DNA of 64,000 bases from assembly GCA_937132065.1 (NCBI GenBank), contig CAKZNT010000054.1, positions 1-64,000 of the forward strand, written 5' to 3'. The notes beneath the pieces are model-generated. The model saw only the letters and a program-made list of their open reading frames with translations. It was not told where the DNA came from and made no database searches. The stretch is from an uncultured Loktanella sp. Lineage in GTDB: Bacteria > Pseudomonadota > Alphaproteobacteria > Rhodobacterales > Rhodobacteraceae. This document shows, one piece after another, positions 26,207 through 33,647 of this stretch. Every line of letters begins with the position of its first letter. Within the stretch, counting starts at the first letter, position 1. The translations under genes and the position numbers were made by a program.

Positions 26207-27655
26207 CTACTCTGGATCGGCAGCGTAAATCAAATTTTCTGCGCAAGGGGCAACCCGCAGGATGTTTGTCGATCCAGGCGTATTGAACGGCACGCCAGCG
26301 GTCACGACGATCATATCCGATTGCGTGGCGATTCCCTCTTTGATGGATGCGCGCACTGCCGCGATGACGGCTGTCTTGAAGCGGTCAACAGGTCCGGTCA
26401 CCACACAGTTTGTCCCCCAAGTCAGGCAAAGCCTGCGCGCGGTGGACATGTAGCTTGTCAACGCGATGATCGGCACGCGGGGCCGCTCGCGCGCGACCAA
26501 AAGGGCGGTTGTGCCTGATTGCGTAAAGCAACAGATCGCTTTGACGTCAGCGGTTTCCGCGATTTCACGCGCGGCCGACACGATCCCGTCAGCGACGGAA
26601 GTGCGTGTCACCTTGCGCGAGGCTTCGATGATGTCGGTATAGGTCGGGTCGGCCTCGACCTCGCCTGCAACATTGTTCATCGTTGTCACGGCTTCGATGG
26701 GATAGGAGCCTGCCGCGGACTCTGCGGAGAGCATAATCGCATCCGCCCCCTCGTAGATCGCGGTTGCAACGTCGGACACTTCGGCGCGGGTCGGCATCGG
26801 GCTGTCGATCATGGACTCGAGCATTTGCGTGGCCACGATCACGGGTTTCGCGGCAGAGCGGCACTTGCGGATCAGTTGTTTCTGGATCGGCGGCACGTTT
26901 TGCACGGGCAATTCCACGCCAAGATCACCACGCGCAACCATGATACCATCGGAGGCAGCAAGGATTTCATCAAAGACCTTAACCGCGTTCGGCTTTTCGA
27001 TTTTGGACAGGATCGCGGCGCGCCCTTTGGCCAGTTCGCGGGCTTCTTCGACGTCAGCGGCGCGCTGCACGAATGACAGGGCCAGCCAGTCAACGCCAAG
27101 GTCACAGACAAAGTCGAGATCTTTGCGGTCTTTCTCGGAGAGTGCGGCGAGTGGTAGAATCACGTCAGGCACGTTCACGCCCTTGCGGTTGGAGATCACC
27201 CCACCCACGATCACTTCGCAATCAGCGAAATCTGCGCCGCAGTCTTTGACCCGCAGCTTGATCTTGCCGTCATTGACGAGAAGGTGCGCACCTGGTTCGA
27301 GGGCGTCGAAAATCTCTTTGTGGGGCAGTTGCACGCGGTTTACGTCACCCGCCTTGTCTCTAAGGTCGAGGCGGAAGGATGCACCCGGCACAAGCTCTTC
27401 GCCTGCGTCATTTGCAAAGATACCAACCCGAAGCTTTGGGCCTTGAAGGTCGGCCAGAATGCAGATCGGGCTGTTGAGGTCTTCTTCGACCTGACGGATG
27501 ATTGCGTGGCGCACCCGAATTTCCTCATGGTCGCCGTGGCTCATGTTCAGGCGGAACACATCGGCCCCTGCCTCGTGCAACGCGCGGATCATTTCGTAGT
27601 CGTTAGATGCTGGTCCAAGTGTTGCGACGATTTTCACATTCCGGTGGCGTTTCAT
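26207..27655 (-). CDS. pyk: Pyruvate kinase
   Basis: Pyk makes pyruvate and ATP from phosphoenolpyruvate and ADP. I take ATG 27655 (MKRHRNVKIVATLGPASND), with AAGGGA upstream; a 43-residue extension to 27784 is rejected. Conserved strings are RLNMSHGDHEEIR near 36, the active-site ILSKIEKPNAV and GIMVARGDLGVE, and VIVATQMLESMIDSPMPTRAE. The C-terminal allosteric domain is present (CFTQSGTTALLVARERP). The 482 residues are typical. It starts divergently from the N-formylglutamate amidohydrolase gene. Confidence 0.97.
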   Translation of the reverse strand: MKRHRNVKIVATLGPASNDYEMIRALHEAGADVFRLNMSHGDHEEIRVRHAIIRQVEEDLNSPICILADLQGPKLRVGIFANDAGEELVPGASFRLDLRDKAGDVNRVQLPHKEIFDALEPGAHLLVNDGKIKLRVKDCGADFADCEVIVGGVISNRKGVNVPDVILPLAALSEKDRKDLDFVCDLGVDWLALSFVQRAADVEEARELAKGRAAILSKIEKPNAVKVFDEILAASDGIMVARGDLGVELPVQNVPPIQKQLIRKCRSAAKPVIVATQMLESMIDSPMPTRAEVSDVATAIYEGADAIMLSAESAAGSYPIEAVTTMNNVAGEVEADPTYTDIIEASRKVTRTSVADGIVSAAREIAETADVKAICCFTQSGTTALLVARERPRVPIIALTSYMSTARRLCLTWGTNCVVTGPVDRFKTAVIAAVRASIKEGIATQSDMIVVTAGVPFNTPGSTNILRVAPCAENLIYAADPE

Positions 27656-27782
27656 AAAGTATCCCTTCAAACATCTATCTGCGCGACTGTTAGCGGTAAC
27701 ACGGCGCTTTGTGCCCTTATTGCGCAATTCCATTTTCTCTTCAACTATTCTAAGCAGCTTAACAAGCGAATGACAGGTAAGC

Positions 27783-28520
27783 ATGACACATCCATCTTTT
27801 CACATCGAAGGCGCAGAGCGGGCGGGCCGTTGGCTTGTGACCTGCGATCACGCCACAAACCGTGTCCCTGACTGGGTAAATGGCGGTGATCTTGGCCTTG
27901 ATCCTGCCGATATGGAGCGCCACATCGCCTATGATGTCGGCGCGGCGGGTGTGACCCGTGCGCTGGCGGCTGCGCTGGATAGCCCTGCATTGCTGTCGGA
28001 TTTCTCGCGGCTGGTCATTGACCCCAACCGTGGCGAGGACGATCCAACGCTGTTGATGAAGCTCTATGACGGCACGATAATCCCTGCGAACCGCCATGCG
28101 GACGCGGCAGAACGCACCCGCAGGCTGGATGCGCTGCATCGCCCCTATCACGCCGCCTACCGCGACCTTGTGCGCCGCCGTGACGATGTTGTGGTGTGTG
28201 CGGTGCATAGCTTCACCCCGCAACTCAAGGGCCGTCCATCGCGTCCTTGGGAGGTTGGTGTGCTTTATGCCGGTGATGCGCGGCTTGCGACCCCCTTTAT
28301 GGCGGCCTGCCGCGACAAGGGCTGGTGTGTTGGCGATAACGAGCCTTATACGGGTCATCTTCCGGGGGATAGTGTTGACCAACATGCCCTGCGCGATGGC
28401 CGCCTGAACGTGCTGATCGAAGTGCGCAATGATCTGATCTCCGACCCCGAGGGGCAGGCCCGATGGGCCGCCAACCTCGCCCCGATCTTGAGAGATGTCT
28501 TGGCCGAATCCGGCCTTTAA
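27783..28520 (+). CDS. N-formylglutamate amidohydrolase family protein
   Basis: The family hydrolyses N-formyl-L-glutamate to glutamate and formate, the last step of one histidine-degradation route. Conserved strings are TCDHATNRVPDWV near residue 24, LIDFSRLVIDPNR-like text around 62-80 (SDFSRLVIDPNRGEDDPTL), and VVCAVHSFTPQLKGRPRPWEVG-like text near 140. No other hut gene is nearby, so the substrate may differ; many Rhodobacteraceae carry such stand-alone copies. The 245 residues have no signal peptide. It is followed by a DUF1244 gene after 12 bases. Confidence 0.88.
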   Translation: MTHPSFHIEGAERAGRWLVTCDHATNRVPDWVNGGDLGLDPADMERHIAYDVGAAGVTRALAAALDSPALLSDFSRLVIDPNRGEDDPTLLMKLYDGTIIPANRHADAAERTRRLDALHRPYHAAYRDLVRRRDDVVVCAVHSFTPQLKGRPSRPWEVGVLYAGDARLATPFMAACRDKGWCVGDNEPYTGHLPGDSVDQHALRDGRLNVLIEVRNDLISDPEGQARWAANLAPILRDVLAESGL

Positions 28521-28532
28521 AGGAGTAGTCAC

Positions 28533-28832
28533 ATGGACAAGCAAACCCAAATCGAGCTTGAAGCCGCTGCCTTTCGCCGCTTGCAAAAGCACCTGATGGA
28601 AGACCGCACCGATGCCCAGAACATCGACATGATGAACCTTGCAGGGTTTTGTCGTAACTGCCTGTCGCGCTGGTATCAGGAAGCCGCAAACGAGCGTGGC
28701 ATCACAATGAGCAAGGACGAGGGCCGCGCAGCGTTTTATGGCATGCCGTTTTCCGAGTGGAAGGCGAAATACCAGACCGAGGCCAGCCCCGCCGCGCAAC
28801 AGGCTTTTGAAAAGTCGCATCCCAAGGGCTAA
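28533..28832 (+). CDS. DUF1244 domain-containing protein
   Basis: This 99-residue protein contains LEAAAFRRLQKHLMEDRTDA and NIDMMNLAGFCRNCLSRWYQ, which are the conserved core of DUF1244. The Cys pair in FCRNC may bind a metal or be structural. The function of the family is not known. AAGGAG precedes the ATG. It forms an operon with the amidohydrolase upstream. A CtrA-type site begins directly after its stop codon. Confidence 0.93.
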   Translation: MDKQTQIELEAAAFRRLQKHLMEDRTDAQNIDMMNLAGFCRNCLSRWYQEAANERGITMSKDEGRAAFYGMPFSEWKAKYQTEASPAAQQAFEKSHPKG

Positions 28833-28833
28833 A

Positions 28834-28848
28834 TTAACGCAATATTAA
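28834..28848 (+). promoter_or_regulatory. CtrA-type site TTAA-N7-TTAA
   Basis: ttaacgcaatattaa is a perfect match to the CtrA recognition pattern of Alphaproteobacteria, with exactly seven bases between half-sites and a following C. It lies about 95 bases upstream of the -35 of the RTX gene promoter, and directly after the DUF1244 gene. Confidence 0.6.
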
Positions 28849-28901
28849 CGCCTGTAGGCTGCCGCGATTGTTGCGCTGCGCGAAACAATAAGGCTCCCCT
28901 A

Positions 28902-28917
28902 AGGTCAACTTTGACCT
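28902..28917. promoter_or_regulatory. Perfect palindrome AGGTCAA-CT-TTGACCT
   Basis: A 7-2-7 inverted repeat, 26 bases upstream of the TTGACA -35 at 28944. This is a typical activator position. The binding protein is unknown. Confidence 0.5.
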
Positions 28918-28943
28918 GTTTCGCCACTAAATGTCTCATTACT

Positions 28944-28971
28944 TTGACAAAATCCCTGCCCTCCCTAGGAT
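28944..28971 (+). promoter_or_regulatory. Sigma70-type promoter of the RTX gene
   Basis: A perfect -35 TTGACA (28944-28949), 16-base spacer and -10 TAGGAT (28966-28971). Transcription would begin near 28978, about 50 bases before the start codon. Confidence 0.6.
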
Positions 28972-29028
28972 AAGACCGAGTAATTTACCTCGCGAATCGC
29001 GATTTTTGTCCTTTGGGGGGATGTGTTT

Positions 29029-30459
29029 ATGGAACTGTATGTATTGCCGTTGTTGGCGTTGCTTGGCCTTGTTTTTCTGATTGACGGTGGCGACGATGCT
29101 GACACCGACCCGCCCGAACCAGAACCTGAAGACGAATTTAATTACATGCCGTTTGGCCCCGAGGACGATGTTGCAACGGGGACCGACGCGAATGACGCCA
29201 TGTATATGGGCGTTGGCGATGACCGTGCCACGGGCGGCGCAGGTGATGACCGCATCTTTTTCGCTGACGGGCAGGATTCGACGACCGAGCTGGCGGCTGA
29301 CGGTAGCTTTGAAACTGCCGGCATGGAGGGCGACGACTTTATCCGTGGCGGTGATGGGCGCGATATTCTGGTTGATGCCCTTGGGGCCAATACCATTTAC
29401 GGCGACACGGGCTATGACCGGATGAACTCGATTGACGCCGAGGGCGACGAGGGCACTGCCGACACCATGTATGGCGGCTTTGGCGAAGATGTGTTGTTTG
29501 CGGACAATGGCGATGTTTTGTCGGGCGGTGGCCAAGATGACCGTTTCCAGATCACCGCAACTGACAACATGGACCCTGTGACGATCACCGACTTTGCCGA
29601 GGGAGATCAATTGTTCCTGCGCGATGAAGACGGTGGCTTTCAGGTGATCGAGCGGATCACCACGGATCTGTCCGAGAGCGGCGAGGACACCAATGTGATG
29701 CTGGACGGCGAAGTTGTCATGGTGTTGCAAGGTGTGACGACATTGGCCGAGGGCGCGATTGGCAACCCGACAGCCCCTGCGATGTTTGGCGAGGCTGAAA
29801 CCGACGAAGCTGGCAATATCCTCAATGACGACTTTAACGACACTATCGTGATTGATGATTACACCCACGCCGTATTTGCCCGCGGTGGCGACGACACAAT
29901 CGGATTTGCAGAGGGCGCTGAAACCGAGGACCGCGATATCCGCGTTCTTGCGGGAGCGGGTGACGATGTTGTGGCCATGGGCCTTGGTGACGATTCCATC
30001 AGCGGCGGCCTTGGCAATGACGTCATTGAAGGCGGCGGCGGCTCGGACGAAATCAACGGTGGTTATGGCAATGATGTCATTACGACCCTTGATGATGATC
30101 CAGGTGCAAACGCGGATATTGTTGACGGCGGCAACGGCGCGGACACCCTGATCGGTGACAATGGTGACGCTCTAACTGGTGGCGCGGGCGTTGATGCATT
30201 CACGGTTGATATGACCGATGTGGATAATGGCGTTGTTACGATCAACGACTTTGATCCCGCAACCGAAACTCTCGCCGTTCAGTATCTTGCCGACAACAAT
30301 CCAGCCCCGACCGTCACCGTAAGCGTGGCACAGGATGCGACAGGGGCGCCGCTCGGCACATTGATTTCGCTCTATGGTGCGCAAGTAGATGCCGTTGTTT
30401 TGATCGGCGTCGATCCAGCCGATGTGGACCCTTCTGACATCGCAGTCATCGCGGCTTAG
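29029..30459 (+). CDS. RTX-type calcium-binding protein with N-terminal membrane anchor
   Basis: The start is ATG 29029 (MELYVLPLLALLGLVFLIDG), preceded by GGGGGGA. One hydrophobic helix is followed by an acidic linker (DDADTDPPEPEPEDEF). Two groups of RTX-like repeats follow: GTDANDAMYMGVGDDRATGG with GAGDDRIFF early, and GLGDDSISGGLGNDVIEGG near residues 320-340. The C-terminus has NDFDPATETLAVQYL and VVLIGVDPADVDPSDIAVI, matching the end of the protein at 24088-25131. At 476 residues it is larger than that relative. CtrA-like and palindromic sites lie upstream. It may be a substrate of the type I secretion system at 38309, but this is inference. Confidence 0.85.
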   Translation: MELYVLPLLALLGLVFLIDGGDDADTDPPEPEPEDEFNYMPFGPEDDVATGTDANDAMYMGVGDDRATGGAGDDRIFFADGQDSTTELAADGSFETAGMEGDDFIRGGDGRDILVDALGANTIYGDTGYDRMNSIDAEGDEGTADTMYGGFGEDVLFADNGDVLSGGGQDDRFQITATDNMDPVTITDFAEGDQLFLRDEDGGFQVIERITTDLSESGEDTNVMLDGEVVMVLQGVTTLAEGAIGNPTAPAMFGEAETDEAGNILNDDFNDTIVIDDYTHAVFARGGDDTIGFAEGAETEDRDIRVLAGAGDDVVAMGLGDDSISGGLGNDVIEGGGGSDEINGGYGNDVITTLDDDPGANADIVDGGNGADTLIGDNGDALTGGAGVDAFTVDMTDVDNGVVTINDFDPATETLAVQYLADNNPAPTVTVSVAQDATGAPLGTLISLYGAQVDAVVLIGVDPADVDPSDIAVIAA

Positions 30460-30481
30460 GGCGGCACGCTTTGCAATGATC

Positions 30482-30516
30482 AAGGGCCGCTGGAGTGATT
30501 CCGCGGCCCTTTTTTG
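30482..30516 (+). terminator. Rho-independent terminator of the RTX gene
   Basis: A perfect 9-bp stem (aagggccgc / gcggccctt), a 12-base loop and a run of six T. It lies between convergent genes and faces right. Confidence 0.9.
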
Positions 30517-30532
30517 TTGGTCTTGGATCAGG

Positions 30533-31390
30533 TCAGATCGCGACTTTGCGGCTTTCGTCCAGATAGATTTCGCGCAGGCGGGTGGCGATTGCCCCGACCT
30601 TGCCCGTCCCGACAGCCGCGCCGTCGATTTCAACAACGGGCATCACGAATGTGGAGGCGGACGTGATGAACGCCTCGTCAGCCGCTTGCGCCTCTGCGAT
30701 GGTGAAGCTGCGTTCTTCCACGTTCATCTGTGCCTCGCGCGCGAACCGCAGCACGGCGGCGCGGGTGATCCCGTGCAGGATTTCGTTGCCCAGGTTACGC
30801 GTGATGATTGTGTTGCCCTTGACGATATAGGCATTGTTGGACGTGCCTTCGGTTACAGCGCCGTCTTCGACCATCCATGCATCGTCGCAGCCCGCCGCTT
30901 TGGCCATCATCTTGCCCATGGACGGGTAGAGCAGCTGCACGGTTTTGATGTCACGGCGCGCCCAGCGCTGGTCGTCGATCGAGATCACTTTGATCCCTTG
31001 TTTGGCCACGGGGTTATCTGCAAGCGTCGGCTTGTTTTGCGTGAACAGCACGATGGTTTGCGGCGTATCCTCGGGCGGGTAGGCAAAGTCACGGTCGTCA
31101 GGCGCGCCCCGCGTGATTTGTAGATAGATCATCCCTTGCTCGATCCCGTTGGCGCGTATCAATTCGCGGTGGACCTCTAGCAGGTCATCCTTGCTGATCG
31201 GGTTGCCCATCCCGAGTTCGCTCAGGGAGCGTTGCAGGCGCACGGCGTGCCCGTCAAAGTCGATGAGTTTTCCATCCAGAACGGTGGTCACTTCGTAGAC
31301 GCCATCCGCCATCAGAAAGCCCCGATCAAAGATCGAAACCTTGGCTTCGGTTTCAGGCAGGTAGTCGCCGTTCAGATAGACAGTGCGCAT
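30533..31390 (-). CDS. dat: D-amino acid aminotransferase
   Basis: This fold-type IV PLP enzyme moves the amino group between D-amino acids and 2-oxo acids. The PLP Lys is Lys149 in RRDIKTVQLL. Also present are SIFDRGFLMADGVYEVT near 19-35 and EGTSNNAYIV near 180. I choose ATG 31390 (MRTVYLNGDYLPE); a longer frame to 31423 starts in the dgcA region. At 285 residues it is normal. It follows dgcA with 4 bases between and is part of the D-glutamate set: it can turn other D-amino acids plus 2-oxoglutarate into D-glutamate. Branched-chain aminotransferase is a less likely alternative. Confidence 0.9.
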   Translation of the reverse strand: MRTVYLNGDYLPETEAKVSIFDRGFLMADGVYEVTTVLDGKLIDFDGHAVRLQRSLSELGMGNPISKDDLLEVHRELIRANGIEQGMIYLQITRGAPDDRDFAYPPEDTPQTIVLFTQNKPTLADNPVAKQGIKVISIDDQRWARRDIKTVQLLYPSMGKMMAKAAGCDDAWMVEDGAVTEGTSNNAYIVKGNTIITRNLGNEILHGITRAAVLRFAREAQMNVEERSFTIAEAQAADEAFITSASTFVMPVVEIDGAAVGTGKVGAIATRLREIYLDESRKVAI

Positions 31391-31394
31391 ATGA

Positions 31395-32360
31395 TTATCC
31401 CCATAGTGCGGCGGTTGGCGCATGCACGCCCGCCGCGTCGAATTTCAGTGGTGCATCTCGGTCTTCGGCCAGAAGCAGCGGCCCGTCAAGGTCGGTAAAC
31501 GCAACCCCTTGCGCCAAAATGGTCGCGGGCGCCATTGCGAGCGACGATCCGACCATACATCCGACCATCACACCGTAGCCCAAACCGATCGCTTCTTCCT
31601 TGAGTGCAAGCGCCTCTGTGAGCCCGCCCGTTTTGTCGAGCTTGATGTTCACCATATCGTATTTACCTTTGAGCGAGGGTAGCGAGGCCCGATCATGACA
31701 GGCCTCGTCAGCGCAAACAGGCAGCGGGCGGGCGATTTCGCCTAGCATGTCGTCGCCCCCTGCGGGCAGTGGCTGTTCAACCATCGCAACGCCCAGCCTG
31801 ATCAGATGCGGTGCAAGGTCGCCGTAGACCTCAGCCGTCCAGCCCTCGTTTGCATCAACGATGATCTGGCTATCGGGTGCGCCCCGCCGCACGGCCTCGA
31901 GCCGCGCCATGTCATCTGGCGTGCCCAGTTTGATCTTGAGCAGCGGGCGGTTCTTGTTTTTGGCAGCCTGCGCTTGCATCGCATCGGGTGTATCAAGCGA
32001 CAGTGTGTAGGCGGTGATTTCGGGACGCGGCGCGGCAAGCCCGAGCAAATCCCAAACCCGTTTGCCAGCCTGTTTCGCCGCCAAATCCCAGAGCGCGCAG
32101 TCAACTGCATTGCGCGCCGCCCCCGCGGGCAGCATCCCTTGCAGGGTGTCGCGTGTGATCTCGCCCGTCAGCCCGTTGATCTGGGCTGTCACGCTTTCAA
32201 GTGTTTCACCGTAGCGCGCATAGGGCACACATTCGCCCTGCCCCTGATGCCCGCCGTCTGTGATGGTGGTTGTCAGGACATCAGCCTGCGTGCGCGACCC
32301 GCGGCTGATCGTAAACACCTGTGCGAGTTGGAAGCTGTCAGGTTTCACGTCAATTCGCAT
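31395..32360 (-). CDS. dgcA: N-acetyl-D-glutamate racemase DgcA (enolase superfamily)
   Basis: An enolase-superfamily protein, formerly called L-Ala-D/L-Glu or dipeptide epimerase. The catalytic Lys pair is in LLKIKLG (Lys142, Lys144) and NIKLDKTGG (Lys240). Metal ligands are Asp169 (VDANEGW), Glu195 (VEQP) and Asp218 (CADEAC). Because it lies next to a DgcN-type gene, I read it as DgcA, which racemises N-acetyl-D-glutamate to N-acetyl-L-glutamate in marine bacteria. ATG 32360 is used; a 16-residue extension is rejected. At 321 residues it is normal. The epimerase of muropeptide recycling is the alternative. Confidence 0.85.
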   Translation of the reverse strand: MRIDVKPDSFQLAQVFTISRGSRTQADVLTTTITDGGHQGQGECVPYARYGETLESVTAQINGLTGEITRDTLQGMLPAGAARNAVDCALWDLAAKQAGKRVWDLLGLAAPRPEITAYTLSLDTPDAMQAQAAKNKNRPLLKIKLGTPDDMARLEAVRRGAPDSQIIVDANEGWTAEVYGDLAPHLIRLGVAMVEQPLPAGGDDMLGEIARPLPVCADEACHDRASLPSLKGKYDMVNIKLDKTGGLTEALALKEEAIGLGYGVMVGCMVGSSLAMAPATILAQGVAFTDLDGPLLLAEDRDAPLKFDAAGVHAPTAALWG

Positions 32361-32431
32361 ACCCACATACCTTTTGCTAAATTCTATCATTTGTGTCGGG
32401 GCGCCCATTGCTGGCCGCCCCGCCCACTGTG

Positions 32432-33433
32432 TTAGATTTCTGCGAGCGCGTCCACCAGTCGGCCTGCGCCTTGACGGAATGGATCAACTGTCGGCAGCCC
32501 CATTTGTGCCTCGACCTCTGCCAGATATGCCTCGTATTTGTCGGCGGCGATGTGCTGTGTGTTGACCGAGATGCCGATCACTTTGCAGTGTGGGTTGACC
32601 ATTCTGGCCATTTGCAGCGACAGGTCCCGCAGTGCCTCAAGGCTCGGTTGCTGGTAATCCGGCAAGCCGCGCATGTGGGTCCGTGTCGGCTCGTGACACA
32701 GCACCAGTGCGTCAGGTTGCCCCCCGTGGATCAGCGCCAGCGTCACCCCCGAATAGGAGGCGTGAAACAGGCTGCCCTGCCCCTCGATGTGGTCCCAGTG
32801 ATCCGCGTCATTGTCGGGTGTCAGGTATTCAACCGCCCCCGCCATGAAATCGGCAATGACTGCGTCAAGCGGCACGCCGCCCCCGGTGATCAGGATCCCT
32901 GTTTGCCCTGTCGGGCGGAACGTGGTTTTCATGCCGCGCGCTTGCATCTCGGCGTCCATCGCAAGCCCGGTATACATTTTACCGACAGAGCAGTCAGTGC
33001 CAACCGCAAGGCAGCGCTTGCCTGTTCGCTTAACGCCGCTGGCGATCGGGTAGGCGACTGATGGAATGCGCACGTCGAACAGGGTTCGCCCGTTGACCCG
33101 TGCCGCTGCCATCAGCTCGTTTTCGTCCCGCAACAGGTTGTGCAACCCAGAGGCCACATCATAGCCCATCTTGAGCGCGTCGACCAAGACCTCTCTCCAA
33201 GCTGCCGAGATCACCCCGCCCCGATTTGCGACACCGATAACAAGCGTTTTCGCACCAGCGTCACGTGCCTCTTGCAGGGTCATGTCCGCAAGTCCGACAT
33301 CCGCACCGCATCCCGCGAGCCGCAGTTGCCCGACCGCATTTTCGGGCCGCCAGTCCTTGATCCCCTGCGCCACTTTCGCGGCAAGTTGGTCAGGCGCGTC
33401 CCCGAGGAACAAAAGATATGGTGTCTGGATCAT
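32432..33433 (-). CDS. dgcN: D-glutamate N-acetyltransferase DgcN (DUF1611)
   Basis: A 333-residue DUF1611 protein. The N-terminal domain starts MIQTPYLLFLGDAPDQLAAK. The C-terminal domain has a P-loop-like AVGTDCSVGKMYT (residues 143-155), then LITGGGVPLDAVIADFMAGA and LCHEPTRTHMRGLPDY. Related proteins acetylate D-glutamate in the DgcN-DgcA route for D-glutamate use. I choose ATG 33433; the long extension to 33742 runs into the amtB end and is a chance frame. dgcA follows after 71 bases. Other DUF1611 proteins exist, so the reaction is inferred from family plus neighbour. Confidence 0.85.
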   Translation of the reverse strand: MIQTPYLLFLGDAPDQLAAKVAQGIKDWRPENAVGQLRLAGCGADVGLADMTLQEARDAGAKTLVIGVANRGGVISAAWREVLVDALKMGYDVASGLHNLLRDENELMAAARVNGRTLFDVRIPSVAYPIASGVKRTGKRCLAVGTDCSVGKMYTGLAMDAEMQARGMKTTFRPTGQTGILITGGGVPLDAVIADFMAGAVEYLTPDNDADHWDHIEGQGSLFHASYSGVTLALIHGGQPDALVLCHEPTRTHMRGLPDYQQPSLEALRDLSLQMARMVNPHCKVIGISVNTQHIAADKYEAYLAEVEAQMGLPTVDPFRQGAGRLVDALAEI

Positions 33434-33584
33434 GGCGTGCTCCACTTTGGGTAAAGGATTCTGTTTCGATGGTAAGATTGCCCGCCAGTGATCGAATGTG
33501 TTCGTCAATTCAGAGTCACTGATTGCTATTTTCGCAACTTTCCCCCGCATAATCGCCAAACCATCGGATGTTCTTGCGTGAAAC

Positions 33585-33610
33585 TGTGTAGGATGGGTTT
33601 TAACCCATCG
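33585..33610. repeat. GTAGGATGGGT palindromic repeat, copy 2
   Basis: gtaggatgggttttaaccc followed by atc, with a perfect ATGGGTT/AACCCAT inverted core. It lies in the 214-base gap between dgcN and amtB. A similar copy is at 8571-8597. Apart from this repeat I see nothing certain in the gap (33434-33647), which must hold the dgcN promoter. Confidence 0.6.
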
Positions 33611-33647
33611 CGCTTTGGGCTGCCGCTTGCGCGCCAGCCCGCTTTCG

